Source: Tuctoria greenei (taxonomy: Eukaryota > Streptophyta > Magnoliopsida > Poales > Poaceae). From it: a DNA stretch of 64,000 nucleotides. Shown here piece after piece: positions 20,937-31,469 of the stretch. How positions within the stretch are numbered: the first letter of the stretch is position 1; every line of letters starts with the position of its first letter. The position numbers were made by a program, and so were the translations under genes. The stretch spans positions 191,095,999-191,159,998 of the forward strand of contig JAYESD010000003.1 in assembly GCA_036927565.1 (NCBI GenBank), given 5' to 3'. The notes under the pieces were generated by a model. It searched no databases. It was not told the origin of the DNA and was given only the letters and a program-made list of their open reading frames with translations.

Positions 20937-21230
20937 CTACTTGACGACGGTGTAGGTCAACCGTCGTCTATAACGGTTAATTGATGTGGTGTAGGTCAAC
21001 CGTCGTATATTAAACCTCTGGTGGGCCCTGTTTTCGGCTCATACTGGCGACAAGCCTAATTGACGACAGTGAACGTCATATTTAACTAATTGATGATGGT
21101 TAAAAGACAACCGTCGTCAATAATCTCATAATTAACGACTGCCAAATCCTACCGTCGTCAATTAACTAAATGACGACGGTACAGTAGTCAATTATTTTGG
21201 CTGTCGTCTATTTTCGTGTTTCCTATAGTG
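20937..21230 (-). repeat. CACTA-1 5' terminal and subterminal repeats
   Basis: The tract is dense in GACGACGGT / ACCGTCGTC units (for example near 20943, 20960, 21110, 21150, 21172) and ends in TTTCGTGTTTCCTATAGTG, the inverted CACTA end. It matches 38870-39155 block by block, including GGTGGGCCC followed by TTCGGCTC, so the two elements belong to one family. Such motifs are binding sites for CACTA-encoded proteins in related elements. Confidence 0.9.
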
Positions 21231-21282
21231 GTCAGCATCTAGAAGCCTGGAGATCGAGTTCAGAAGGAGATAGAGCTCGGTT

Positions 21283-21540
21283 TGTTAGAGATAAGTTTAG
21301 ATACTAGAGATAAACCTTGTGTACTAGATTTTATTGTTATTTTGTCTTTTCTCTTTGTCCTGGTTTGGATTGGCTTAGTGCCGCATGTAACCAACGGCAG
21401 ATCACAATCTTGTATCCTGTTCTATATAAGTAACACAGAACTGCAGGGGTCCGACCATAACCTGCAGTTAAACTCAAACTTAACACACACAAGCCAAACT
21501 CCTTGTTATAACATTTCTTGCATTGTAACTATAGGCATAC
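21283..21540 (+). repeat. Possible relic LTR
   Basis: The stretch starts TGTTAGAGATAAG and holds TCTATATAAGTAACAC (TATA-like) near 21421, a composition typical of plant copia LTRs, and lies upstream of a copia gag remnant on the same strand. No second copy or target duplication is seen, so this stays tentative. Confidence 0.3.
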
Positions 21541-22542
21541 ATGGTTTCGCTAACTTGTATAACTCGATTTTCTTTATCACTAATGTCATATGCAACTCTG
21601 AATTTCATTCCTTCCTAATCTTCCACCATGTATATATTATTACCCAGTAATCCGTGTTTCATTTATTTTCTCGTTCTTTGCGTCACCTCTTGAAAAGTTC
21701 CGGCCACCGTGGTTGTTTATTCAAAAGGAATTTCGTGTTTCGTGCGAAGAAATTTACGCGCCGCAGCTGCACATAGTGATCCGTTACATGCGGAATAACG
21801 GAAACCAACGAAAGAGCAAGGTAAACACGGTTGCGTGTTAGACTCGATCGAGCTAGCACACAGCTAGCTGTACATGTACAAAGGCTTCGTGATGAACTAA
21901 CATACGCGTTCTAACTTCCCAACTTGATTGAAATGTTATCGTCAGAAACGTTCACCACTCGTGTCCTGGTCAACGGCTTGCATTACCGGGCAGGAACGAC
22001 TAGCAAGTACGGTTGGTGCATATGCACGGCCTTTATGATCCACCGATTGATGGACCCGTCCGTCATTTGACACTTTTTTTCGGCCACCGATTGATGCTCC
22101 TCCGGCCCACGCGTCGGCCTTTGGAACATGCAGGGTGACTGCAATACGAATGGGCCATCGTCGCGCTGTGCGAGCAGCCAAATAATGGCGCACCAGCGCC
22201 AAATGAGTTGTGGGCCGCTTTCCATGTTGGGCCAACCGAGCGAAAAGAAGAGGAAAAGGTAACATAAGCGTTGGGCCCATTTTGCTTTTGCGGGCCTCAT
22301 TTTAATTTAGTATTTTCAACATTTTAATTGTTTTTTGGTCTGTTTGGACCAACCCTATACAAAATTCATAAAACAGGTTGAGATTTAATTTTTGCTCTGA
22401 ATTTTAATTTTCAGCATTATTTTAATTAATTCTGCTGCTTTAATTTAGTGATTTTTCAGAAATTAAAAAATTTGGTAGAAAATTAGAATCTCTCCCATTT
22501 AATAAAAAGTTTGTTGTGATTATTAGTACGTTGTTTTAAATA
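21541..22542. other. No gene recognised
   Basis: The sequence is AT-rich except for a GC-rich patch (22040-22290) whose ORFs on the reverse strand show no family motif. It may be part of the old copia element whose gag fragment lies downstream. Confidence 0.4.
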
Positions 22543-22850
22543 ACGTGAATGATTTTAACTAGAACTTAATTAAAGTTTTGTCTGTATCTAAGTTACTTTT
22601 TAAGCTCCAGTTGAAATTTGCCACCAACGCGAAGGATTTAAATTAGAATTTGATTTAAGAAATTAAGCCTTTTAACTATTTTCGTTCAGGTCTATGTTCA
22701 AGTTTAAATTGGCCACCAACTCAAATTTTTTGACTAGAATTTAAGTTAAGTTTTCCTATGATTAAGTTATTTTTTATTAAATTTGCCACCAATGTGAATT
22801 TTTTATTTAGAAAATGTTCTAATTTTGTCCAGTAACCAACACAAAGGATA
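22543..22850 (+). repeat. Diverged tandem repeats ending in GCCACCAA
   Basis: Three to four diverged units of roughly 90-110 bp each run through TTAA-rich sequence and close with TTGCCACCAA or a close variant (near 22628, 22717, 22790), then restart with an xxGAAxxxTTT pattern. They lie just upstream of the copia gag relic and look like repeated leader sequence. Confidence 0.55.
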
Positions 22851-22949
22851 AGACTTAGCATTTATGTCTAATTATGCTTCATGAATTTACTCATATAATT
22901 TTTTTATGATTATGAATGTTCCTCCATCTTATGTTCAGTACCCAGATAC

Positions 22950-23477
22950 ATGTTAGACATTGAGCCTCTCAAGAGATAGAACTATGACTCATGTCGAGAG
23001 AAGTTAGACATTGTTTTAGCAATATCCGAAATAGATTTGGCATTGATGAACCCGTACCCTACTGAGCTTGTGCTTCCCGTCATCCTTGACATAGAAACTC
23101 AAGAAGCATTCACAGAGGTTGAAAACTTATGATAAGTACTACTTTGCATAAAATGTTGCTCATGTTAAGTGGGCCCATTCAACATAAAATGTTTGTTGGC
23201 CATTAAGTGCTTGATCACTGAGGACATTAAGAGAGCAATCCCTAAATATAGCACTGATTTTGAGTACCTCGTTAAGTTAGAGAGATTGTGTACTGGCTCT
23301 AATAAAGCTTCTGCAAGCACTCTTATCAAGAGACTTGACATTAAAAAATATTACGGATGTGGTGTGCATGAGCACAAACTTCGGATGAAAGATATTCCTA
23401 CTGAACTACAGAATTCACATGGGAACCAGTCTCTACGGCCATCAAGGAGCCACAGGGAGTCGACACATGGAAGCTAA
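22950..23477 (+). pseudogene. Ty1/copia gag fragment
   Basis: Broken plus-strand reading gives MLDIEPLKR, then REKLDIVLAISEIDLALM and, after two stops near 23130, KCLLAIKCLITEDIKRAIP, KLERLCTGSNKASASTLIKR and EHKLRMKDIPTEL. This is the copia gag (UBN2-type) pattern; the family normally has EKLDIVLALSEIDLAL and a GSSKAYASTLIKRL block. No zinc knuckle or pol follows. It is a small relic of an old element unrelated in detail to the other copias here. Confidence 0.75.
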
Positions 23478-24302
23478 CCATGTTTGGGGGCAAGACCAGG
23501 TCAATTGAACTAGGGGTTCGGCCACACCCTAGCTAACCCCTTCTGTGGTGTGCTTCATCCAAGTTGCTGGGAGGCGGGTCCTTTGACCATTCCTCGGTGA
23601 TTTGCCATTGGGCTCCCTCGGATACCCTTGCAGGTCGGCCATTGGATCCATGTACTGCCACATGTCATCCTTTGATTGGCTTGAAGTATACTTTTATGGA
23701 TTGCTCCCTGGATTCTCCTCAATTCTGTATAAAATCACCTTCATGCACAAATTCTCCAAGGACATGTGGAATATATTGTTTCTAAAGGACATGCATGTAC
23801 GAAATGTCTAATCCTACATGATTATGTGTTATATTGACGGTCAAAAGTGGTACTTAATGATCAACAAAAGAAAGGTATTTGAGCATGAATGGGTTAGCAT
23901 CTGACACTTATATAGATGAAGATCCGCGTTAGGTAACGATTTCATTCACATAGTCGAGGAAGAAAATAATAAGATTCATCGGATTCACATTTTAGAGTAT
24001 GTCCGTGAATAAGATAATCCTTACTGGTAAGAGAGCGATGGTTTGGAATATAAGTGACAAGCACATCTTCTAAAGCCCCTATCTAGCAATGCGAGTAATC
24101 AGTAATTTTCTAACCATTGTGATATCATAACCTTAATGGGAGAGATTTAGATTCTTCTAACCATAGCAAAAAGGATCTTAAGTTCATCTTCACGTGTAAC
24201 CTTAGTATCACCTCTAGGGAACATACACATAGTCACCCATCGATGCATAAAGAATAGTGTGGGGTTTTGAAGGTGGCTATTTCTAGGAGCCCTACATGCT
24301 AC
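23478..24302. other. No gene recognised
   Basis: Short plus-strand ORFs at 23564-23811 have no recognisable motif. I see no LTR, terminal repeat or RNA gene. Sequence around 23830-24100 could be decayed coding sequence but no family is evident. Confidence 0.4.
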
Positions 24303-24324
24303 CTCCACTACTACAAAATGCTTC

Positions 24325-24615
24325 ATCGCAGGCGGTTCTAAACATATTATCGCATACGGTTTTAAAAACCGCCTGTAACGAAGAGCCTGTGAAAATGATC
24401 GATTAACACAGGCGATGGCATAATCCGCCTGTGAAACTACATTTTCACAGGCGGTTTTTAATAAAAAACCGCCTGTGAAAATATATTTTCACAGGCGGTC
24501 GGTAATAAAAAACCGCCTGTGAAAATACATTTTCACAGGCGGTTTTTAATTACCAACCGCCTGTAAAAATGCATTTTTACAGGCGGTTTTTTATTAAAAA
24601 CCGCCTGTGAAAATG
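24325..24615. repeat. CACTA-3 left subterminal palindromes
   Basis: Units of TTTTCACAGGCGGTTTTTA followed by its complement occur four to five times, so that each pair forms a near-perfect hairpin of about 40 bp. The spacing loops are TAATAAA-like. Confidence 0.9.
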
Positions 24616-24649
24616 GCTAGTGAAACAAAAAAAATTTCACATGTGCCGC

Positions 24650-25280
24650 TGGGAGTCAGAAGAGGTCGCGCCGCCTGGAGGCCGCCGCGTTGCCGGGAGC
24701 CGGAAGAGCGCCGCCAAGTGTCGAAGGAGGTCGCACCGCCGAGAGCCGGAGGAGCCGTGCCGCCCGAAGCCCGACGACGCCGTGCCGCTTGGAGCCGGAG
24801 GAGCCGCACCGTCGAGAGCCTGAGGTAGACCGCGCCACCGGGTGCCCGAGGTAGACCGCGCCGGATCTGTGCCCGCGCTCACACCGGCAGGGCGCACGCT
24901 CGCTGGGAGGCGCGCCGGAGCCGCGCCGCCGGAAGCCCGAGGTAGACTGTGCCAGATCCGCGTCCGTGCTCGCGTCGGCACGCCGGAGCCGCCGAGGTCC
25001 GGAGCAACCGAAGTCGCGCCTTAGTCGCGCCTTGAGAGAGGCCGCCGACAGCCGCGCCGCCAGGAGCCCGAGGTAGACTGTGCCACATCCGCGCCCATGC
25101 TCGCGTCGGCAAGGCTCGCACTCGTCGGGAGGCCGCGCCGGAGCCGCCGAGGTCTGGAGCAACCGAAGTCGCGCCTTAGTCGCGCCTTGAGAGAGGCCGC
25201 CGGCAACCGCGCCTTGGGAGATGTCGCCGGAAGCCGTACCTTGGGAGGCTGACGGAGGATCACGGACTGAACCGTGGCTG
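24650..25280. repeat. CACTA-3 GC-rich core with internal duplications
   Basis: The core repeats GCCGCCGAGAGCCGGAGGAG-like units and a longer block: GCCGAGGTC-GGAGCAACCGAAGTCGCGCC occurs at about 24988 and 25147, each followed by TTAGTCGCGCCTTGAGAGAG. AGGTAGACTGTGCCA also recurs near 24940 and 25070. All frames are open because stops are rare in such sequence; I see no protein family. Confidence 0.75.
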
Positions 25281-25404
25281 CTGCTGTTATAGACACATCT
25301 ATTGTGCGGCTTCTAAACTGAGTCGTTGGATTGATAAGTAGCGGACAGCGGAGATACGAAGTCCAAGAGTGATCCGTGGGATGAAGCAGCGGACCAATGA
25401 GAAG

Positions 25405-25690
25405 CCATTATTATCACAGGCGGTTTTTATGTTACAGACCGCCTGTGAAAATCATTATATTTCACAGGCGGTTGTTTGTTACGGACCGCCTGTGATAATA
25501 ACTATTATCACAGACGGTTTTTGTTACGGACCGCCTGTGAAAATCAATACATTTTCACAGGCGGTTGTTTGTTATGAACCGCCTGTGATATTCTATTATC
25601 ACAGACGGTTATTAACTCATCTGACATCACAGGCGGCACTTTTAATAGACCGTCTGTAAAAAAAATATAGAAGCGCCTGTAAAAATATTT
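25405..25690. repeat. CACTA-3 right subterminal palindromes
   Basis: Repeated TCACAGGCGGTT...AACCGCCTGTGA pairs mirror the left end, with variants ACAGACGG and GGACCGCCTG. They end in AAGCGCCTGTAAAAATATTTTTTG before the terminal repeat. Confidence 0.9.
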
Positions 25691-25705
25691 TTTGTAGTAG
25701 TGCTC

Positions 25706-26902
25706 ATACGTTAATTCTTGCCAAAAGTTTTGTTTATCAAATTTAGGCAAAGTGTCTAAATTTATTAAACCACGGTTTCAGAAGCCTAAGTGCTCACTTA
25801 ATTCTTTCCAAATTAGATAATATACTTTTCAGAAAAATAGGAATGTAATACCTTTTGTGTGAGGTTGTTGAAAAAGCCCTAAAAAGCAAAAGTGTTTAGC
25901 TCAGCCCAAGGAATAAATAATGAAAAAGAAAAAAAAGAAACCTAGCACTCGTGTAAAATTGAATTAGACAAAGACCCTAAAATAAGAGGTTTAATTCAAA
26001 TCCAAAGTTCATACTAAAAATAGTCAAACCTCAAATCTGAGATCTCCAATGGGCTCTCCATAGTTCAAATAGCATCCCTGCCAAGTTTAATAATTTTTGA
26101 ACTTTATTTGCTATTCAATTCAATCAAGCATCTAAGACGCCATCACCCTCCCATCTGCCTCCACTCTCTACTGAACCGAAGTGGAGACCGATATTTTTCT
26201 TTCTCTGCCCCTCCTTCATGCAAGAAATCTGCCACCATCGTTCACTTGGTATTCCCGGTAAATTTCTTGTGGCAGAGTGAGTTTCAATCCGATTTCTTCC
26301 TGCTTCACACTTCCTTACACCCTTGCACAGCTCCGTGATACGTTTAATGGTCAGGTTGATCCTTTCCTGAGGAGAACTTGGAGAATCAGTCAACACCGAG
26401 CGACTGACTTCATTTTGCCCCCCGTTCTTTATCGTCACCTAGGCAAACTAGACTTCCTCCCGTGTTCCCATCAACTGTGAAGTGGTGGGTCTACTCCTCG
26501 ATCTCTCTATCCTTTTGGTTCCATGGTTGCAGCATCATGCTCACAGTATTTCGAGTTTTGCTCCAGCATGTTAAAAATAGCCAAAGCTAGGTGTTCCTCT
26601 AATTCGAGTTACATGCTTCGCCGTAGCTCGATTCAGTTAGCAAATATGCTCTGTATGGTTGTGCGCACCTCCTAGCAGAGCAAGCATCGAAGATCATCAA
26701 GAATCGATGTTCGTTCTGTTTTTCCCTCCGCTATCAAAAACCATTAGGTCACAGATGATCTCTAGCTTACTCCTAGTCTCCTCGCCATTGTGATGCAGCA
26801 TCGTGCTCAGCAAGTCCCCACGGTGCTGTAGGATCCAATGGTGGTCCAAATAGAGCATCCTCGAGTGAAAGCGAACACGCCATCTTGCTTCAAGCCACTG
26901 TC
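25706..26902. other. No gene recognised
   Basis: Reverse-strand ORFs at 26124-26438 and 26697-26927 show charged, gag-like composition (for example HRGDLLSTMLHHNGEETRSK) but no diagnostic motif. They could be decayed gypsy gag N-terminal sequence. No terminal repeats are seen. Confidence 0.35.
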
Positions 26903-27408
26903 TGTTGGTGATGTGCCCAAGAGGCAATCATAACAATTCGGTTTAAGGTCTATTGGATATTTGATCTATAAGCAATTAGGTACTAATGGGCCTACGATCT
27001 AAAAGCTCATTAGTATGCCTATAAATATGAGAGGTAGGGTCAGGGGCTAATCATCCCACCACGTGACAGCTCTAACCGCCACCCCTCGAAGGCCTCACGC
27101 CGAGACCCTTGCCGTGCGCGCGGTGCTAGCACACCGGTGCATGGTGTTCCTCTCCGTACGTGCGGACTCCGTAGAGGCGCTGCTGCAACTGCTGCGCTGA
27201 TCGGCTACGACGATCGTGATCGTCTACCTGCTGCCTTGACGAGGATGAGGAGGAGACGAACAAGATCGTCTACCTCCCCTGCACCGACGCACATCTACGT
27301 TCCGCTGCGCTGCGCGTCTAGTGGTAACGATCCATGACCTCTGTATTCGCATATTTCCTGGGTGACGCGGTAGAGTTGCTAGAGTAGCGTACCTTCAATT
27401 TCCATACA
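26903..27408 (+). repeat. 5' LTR of copia C
   Basis: It starts TGTTGGTGATGTGCCC and ends TTCCATACA, 506 bp. The primer site follows after one base, which fixes the right border. A TATA box TATAAATA is at 27020-27027. Confidence 0.85.
27020..27027 (+). promoter_or_regulatory. TATA box of the copia C LTR
   Basis: TATAAATA, 118 bp into the LTR, is the expected promoter element for LTR transcription. Confidence 0.65.
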
Positions 27409-27409
27409 G

Positions 27410-27421
27410 TGGCATCAGAGC
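27410..27421 (+). promoter_or_regulatory. Primer-binding site of copia C
   Basis: TGGCATCAGAGC differs by one base from the initiator tRNA-Met complement TGGTATCAGAGC. Confidence 0.85.
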
Positions 27422-28793
27422 TGACTTGCATAGTTTCTGGTCTGGACCATGTTAGTAGATGGGATCTACTGCAGACCTATTCATACGATGAATTTTATCG
27501 CATGGTTTTTGGAGTTTGGAATTGGTTAGAGTAGATTGTGATCGTATATGACTAAAGGGTCAGTTCGTGCTCCTTCTCTGCTCTGTGCGCAACCTGTCCC
27601 TACTGATTGGAATCACCATCGGAACTAATCGTGTACATAGCTAACAAATTGAGCTAACAGACCACGGTCATGAGTCGCGATCTACTCATGAATAACCGGT
27701 CACATTGAAAATTGAGGCATTCTGAATGGCTCGGATTCGGGTTGATTTGATCAATCCGATGAGATTTTCATAGTGATTTCATAGATGCGATCTATGTAAT
27801 TCCGTTTGGTGTTCAGGGCTAGAAATTGAGGCATTCCGCTGTTTTGCTGTCTGCTATAGCGATTACATAATATAGTTTCGCGCTAGAAATTGTTCTACGC
27901 TTAACTCGTTTTTGCAGGGAATGATGTGAATGGTATAACCTTAATGTGATGTGATGATCTGTGTATAAATTAGTGCAGCCTGCGTGTTGCAAATTTAACA
28001 CAACCGGGTTGAGGTTGTCACATAATTGTATAACGACCTGCGTATCGACCTGTGATGCTTGATCTCTCATATAATTTATTTGGTAGCTATTAGTTGTATT
28101 ATCTTCTTTTATTATCATGGAGATGTCTTCAAGCATGGTGGAGATGGAGATCACCATAAGAAGGGAGGCATGCCAGCTCAGATCTTGATAGAACCATGGC
28201 GATGGAGATCATTATGATTCTAAAGGCCATACTATAAACAATGTGATATGATCATATGCCTGTGATGTTTATTTATTACTATTCTATTCATGCTTTTCAT
28301 ATGGTAGATGTTTTGTCATGATAGAATAGCTTCTCTCACAAAAGTTGATCATTTGATGCCATTTACCAATAGCCGCACCTATGATGTTTTGATCGTTGTT
28401 TGGTAGGTTTGCCAAAGCAAAGTACCATCATCTATCATAATTCATAGGGTGAATGTTGGACATTCACATGCATAGTGTTGGTTTACTCAACAAAGCTATC
28501 AAAACGGTTTTGGCTTTATGGCATAGAGTTGTGAGCCAGGGCATTGGATGTCACCTAACAAACAAGAGTCATATAGAGATATGATTAACAATGGTTGTTT
28601 ACCTATGTCACTAATTTTCTAGCAGTGAAGCCAAAGCTCACTAGGAATTAGTGAATATGGATCTTGAACCACTATATGACGTTAGAGAGAAGACGATGAT
28701 CATATAGTGGTGATATCTTTTATTAAACAGTTAATAGAAGATTGGTACATAACATAGTGCTAAACCTTGCATATTTATTTTCTATTGTAGATA
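27422..28793 (+). other. Untranslated leader of copia C
   Basis: No coding sequence is evident over about 1.4 kb. TCTATTGTAG directly before the gag ATG resembles a 3' splice site, so the leader may hold an intron; I cannot place a donor with confidence. Confidence 0.5.
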
Positions 28794-29301
28794 ATGTCTG
28801 CTAGTAACAATTCTGGTTTCAATTTGCGATCTGTGCTTGAGAAAGAAAAACTCAATGGAGCTCTGGTTTCAATTTGCGATCTGTGCTTGAGAAAGAAAAA
28901 CTCAATGGAGATAACTTTATCGATTGGTACCGCAACCTGAGAGTCGTTCTTAGGCAAGAGAAAACCGAGTACGTTCTTCTACAGCCTTACCCTGATGACC
29001 TCCCAGCTGATGCAACTAATGCAGCACGTAGAGCTTATACGAAGCACTACGATGATGAGCTTAATGTAAGTTGCCTCATGCTCGCCACTATGTCCCCTGA
29101 TCTGCAAAAATAGTATGAGCATACAGATGCTTATTCTATGATTGAGGGACTGCGTGGAATGTTTGAGAATCAAGCAAGGGCTGAGAGATACAACATCTCA
29201 AAGTACTTGTTCTCATGCAAGCTGGCGGAGGGTAGCCGGTCAGTACTCATAAAATCAAGATGATTGGTTACATTGAAACTTTGGACAAACTTGGTTCTGA
29301 A
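28794..29301 (+). pseudogene. Copia C gag, frameshifted by a 50-bp duplication
   Basis: ATG at 28794 begins MSASNNSGFNLRSVLEKEKLNG. A 49-bp block is then repeated at a period of 50 bp, shifting the frame; the second copy leads into NFIDWYRNLRVVLRQEKTEY, LQPYPDDLP and ATMSPDLQK. A TAG follows at about 29111, then AYSMIEGLRGMFENQARAERY, SKYLFSCKLAEG and, one base out of frame, KIKMIGYIETLDKLGSE. This is the gag of a BARE/Angela-like copia group by resemblance. It ends at the junction near 29301 and lacks the zinc knuckle. Confidence 0.85.
28812..28910 (+). repeat. 50-bp tandem duplication inside gag
   Basis: 28812-28860 is repeated exactly at 28862-28910, with one base between the copies. The period is not a multiple of three, so it breaks the gag frame near its start. 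Confidence 0.97.
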
Positions 29302-31418
29302 CATCTTCAATACCAGATAGCTATAATGGGCTACGACCATGAACCTATACAAGGCTGGCCTACCTAGGATGGAGTTGAAGGGAAGGTTGATGTGTGCCAC
29401 ATCAAACACCAGCTTCTCGGACCTATAATTCTCCCGAGTCCCGAAGGTCACCGGGAGTGTAACTGATCCGAGAGGAGTGATGGCTCCCGGACCTACTCTG
29501 GAGAAAGGACCTGAGGGCCTAAGGTCCGATAGGCTGAGCTAGAGCTTCACAAAAGCTGCAAAGCTGAGTAGGTTGAGCGCCGCACCTCCATCCACCAGGA
29601 CATGGTAGAGCTGGATGTTGTTGATAGTAGGAGAGACCATCAAAGGCAACTGACCAGCTCTGGTCATGTTCTTTGGGCAATCCAAAGCATCGAAGGTGAT
29701 GACAGTATCCGTCCACTTCCGATGAGGTTCTGCCTTGGCGGTGGGAGCTGCGGCAGCCATCTCCTGACGCATTGTCTTGAGGATACGGCGGGAGGTAATA
29801 TCACATGACCCTCCATATATCATATGGGGAGACTTTCGACGCTCATTGTCAGAGATATCAGAGTCGTCATCGATGTTGTAATAGACGGCCTTCAACTTCT
29901 TCTTGGCATCCTGGAAGCCTAGCTCCTGATCAGAAGGAGCTTCGCTGACTTTCTGTTTCCCCTCCCGCTGCAAGAAAGGGGTTTCTTCTTGGCACTTGTT
30001 GTTGCATTCAACAAGTCGCTTGACCTCACGGTAGTCTTCAAGGTTATGGGTGTTCGATTTATGGATTTGACACCACATCTTATCACCGTCGCCGTCCTCA
30101 AACAACGGTCGAGCTCGTTTTTTAGGGCAAGGCCCCTGGCCACCAGGAGCTACAACAGCAGCAGTAGGTGTGCCAACCAACGATTTCTTCTTGCTGTTGG
30201 ACTTCTTCTTCTTCTTCTTTAAAATGCCAAAGGCAGTAGCTTTAGCCTTGGAGGAAGTTTACCAGCCTCTGCACCTGGTTTGGAGTGCATCTCTCGGGCC
30301 TCCGCAGCTCTAGCACATTTGTCAGCTAGGCTGAAGAGCTCCGTGACGCTACTGACATCTTTGGTTAATAGCTTCTCCAGCATCTTCTTTTCCCTAACTC
30401 CCTGCCTGAATGCAACAATGACAGAGGCATTGGATAGAAGAAATTGTATTCTGTACCTGAGAAAACCACTGGATGAACAATCGCAGTGACTCTCCCGCCT
30501 TTTGTTACATGACAAATAAGTCCAGCTCAATGTCAGGCCGGGTGTAGGAGCTCCCAAAGTTGCCGATGAACTGACAACAGAGTTCCTCCCAACTATAAAT
30601 GGAGTCAGGAGGTAGACTCATGAACCAGGATCTTGCGGTCCTAGTTAAAGCCACAGGGAAATAGTTGGCCATTACTTCCTCATTGCCTCCAGCTGTGAGG
30701 GTGGCAGTGGAATAAATTTGAAGAAACTAAATGGGGTTGACTGTTCCATCGTATTTCTTCGGTAGATGAGGTTGGAACTTAAGCGGCCAATCTGCCAGGC
30801 GAAGATGCATGACAAGAGCCGAACAGCCGCCCCCACTCCCAGTGGAGAATGGTTTCCTCAAGCCTCTCGCCTCTTGCGAGTGCACTCGATATGGACGCGA
30901 CCGTCATGTCTCATGTAGCGACGATCGAGCTCCGATTGGAGGTCCTTCCTCGGGAGCCTTGATGTCGTATGAGTGCAGCAAGCCCCGGAGGACAGCGATG
31001 TCACTTGCTGGGAGGATGCACATCTCCTGTTCTGCGACACCTGAGGATCAAGTCTACCAGACAAGATCCTGTTCCTTGAAAGTGCTTGCCTAGTATGGGG
31101 CGGACTTTGGTCGCTGATGGCATTGGCTGCAGCTATAACCAAATGCTCCACATCAGCACGCCACTGTTCCAGCGCGGCGGGACGAGCTCCCTGCGCTGGT
31201 GGACGCTGGAGAAGAGTCTGCGCTGCGTTCAGCGCGTTCTTAGGGTTGTTGGTCGATGCAGTGACCAACGCGAATATGCCATCTTGCTGAGATGGTGGAG
31301 GTGGTGGTGGAACGATACCCGCCGGAACAACAACATTGGCTGACTGCTGCACATTGGAGGGATTTCCTCCAGCAGGCTGCTCAACCAAACCGTTGGACGA
31401 AGTTGCGGTGAAGTTCAC
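29302..31418 (-). pseudogene. Gypsy B gag-protease, broken
   Basis: The N-terminal part (31418-30858) reads NGLVEQPAGGNPSNVQQ and a basic region; compared with gypsy C the start ATG is ATT, so initiation is lost. The gag core is interrupted by stops around 30860-30560. Further pieces at 30557-30219 (FRQGVREKKMLEKLLTKD, ELFSLADKCARAAEAREM) and 30180-29539 (MWCQIHKSNTHNLEDY) continue gag. The protease reads HVLVDGGAALNLLSF, with Asp-Gly-Gly kept, followed after a stop by FGTRENYRSEKLVFDVAHINLPFNSILG and SYLVLKM, where homology ends. It is non-functional. Confidence 0.87.
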
Positions 31419-31469
31419 AATATTGAATCTTGAAAGCTTGAAAAGCTGCCCCCTACCCGACGTGCCAAA

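Larger units (their letters stand above)
2761..21230 (-). mobile_element. CACTA-1: large CACTA (En/Spm) transposon, split by the Sirevirus
   Basis: The element is read on the reverse strand. Its 5' end is at 21230, where the reverse complement starts CACTATAGGAAACACG, followed inward by clustered subterminal motifs (GACGACGGT and its complement). Next come a G-rich leader, a foldback and a TNP2-type transposase from 18862, interrupted at 16111/4511 by a copia insertion and resuming at 4510. A second coding region runs to about 2761. The 3' terminal repeat is not visible, so the left end is either overrun by gypsy A, deleted or outside the window. Domain order (transposase-associated, TNP2, DUF4218, DUF4216) is the standard one for autonomous plant CACTA elements. 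Many stops make this copy dead. Confidence 0.85.
24306..25702. mobile_element. CACTA-3: compact non-autonomous CACTA, 1397 bp
   Basis: It starts CACTACTACAAAA and ends TTTTGTAGTAGTG, a perfect 13-bp terminal inverted repeat, flanked by a 3-bp CTC duplication (24303-24305 and 25703-25705). Both ends are filled with subterminal ACAGGCGGTT / AACCGCCTGT motifs. The middle is GC-rich and has no transposase. It must have been moved by another CACTA of the same end type, different from CACTA-1. Confidence 0.95.
26903..29301 (+). mobile_element. 5' part of a Ty1/copia retrotransposon (copia C)
   Basis: It consists of one LTR (26903-27408), a primer site, a leader of about 1.4 kb and a broken gag that stops abruptly at about 29301, where reverse-strand gypsy protease sequence begins. 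No pol, polypurine tract or 3' LTR is found in the window. Confidence 0.85.

Noticed and set aside
24594..25296. Several long overlapping ORFs in the CACTA-3 core
   Set aside because: GC-rich repetitive sequence leaves all frames open; the translations are arginine- and alanine-rich with no family pattern.
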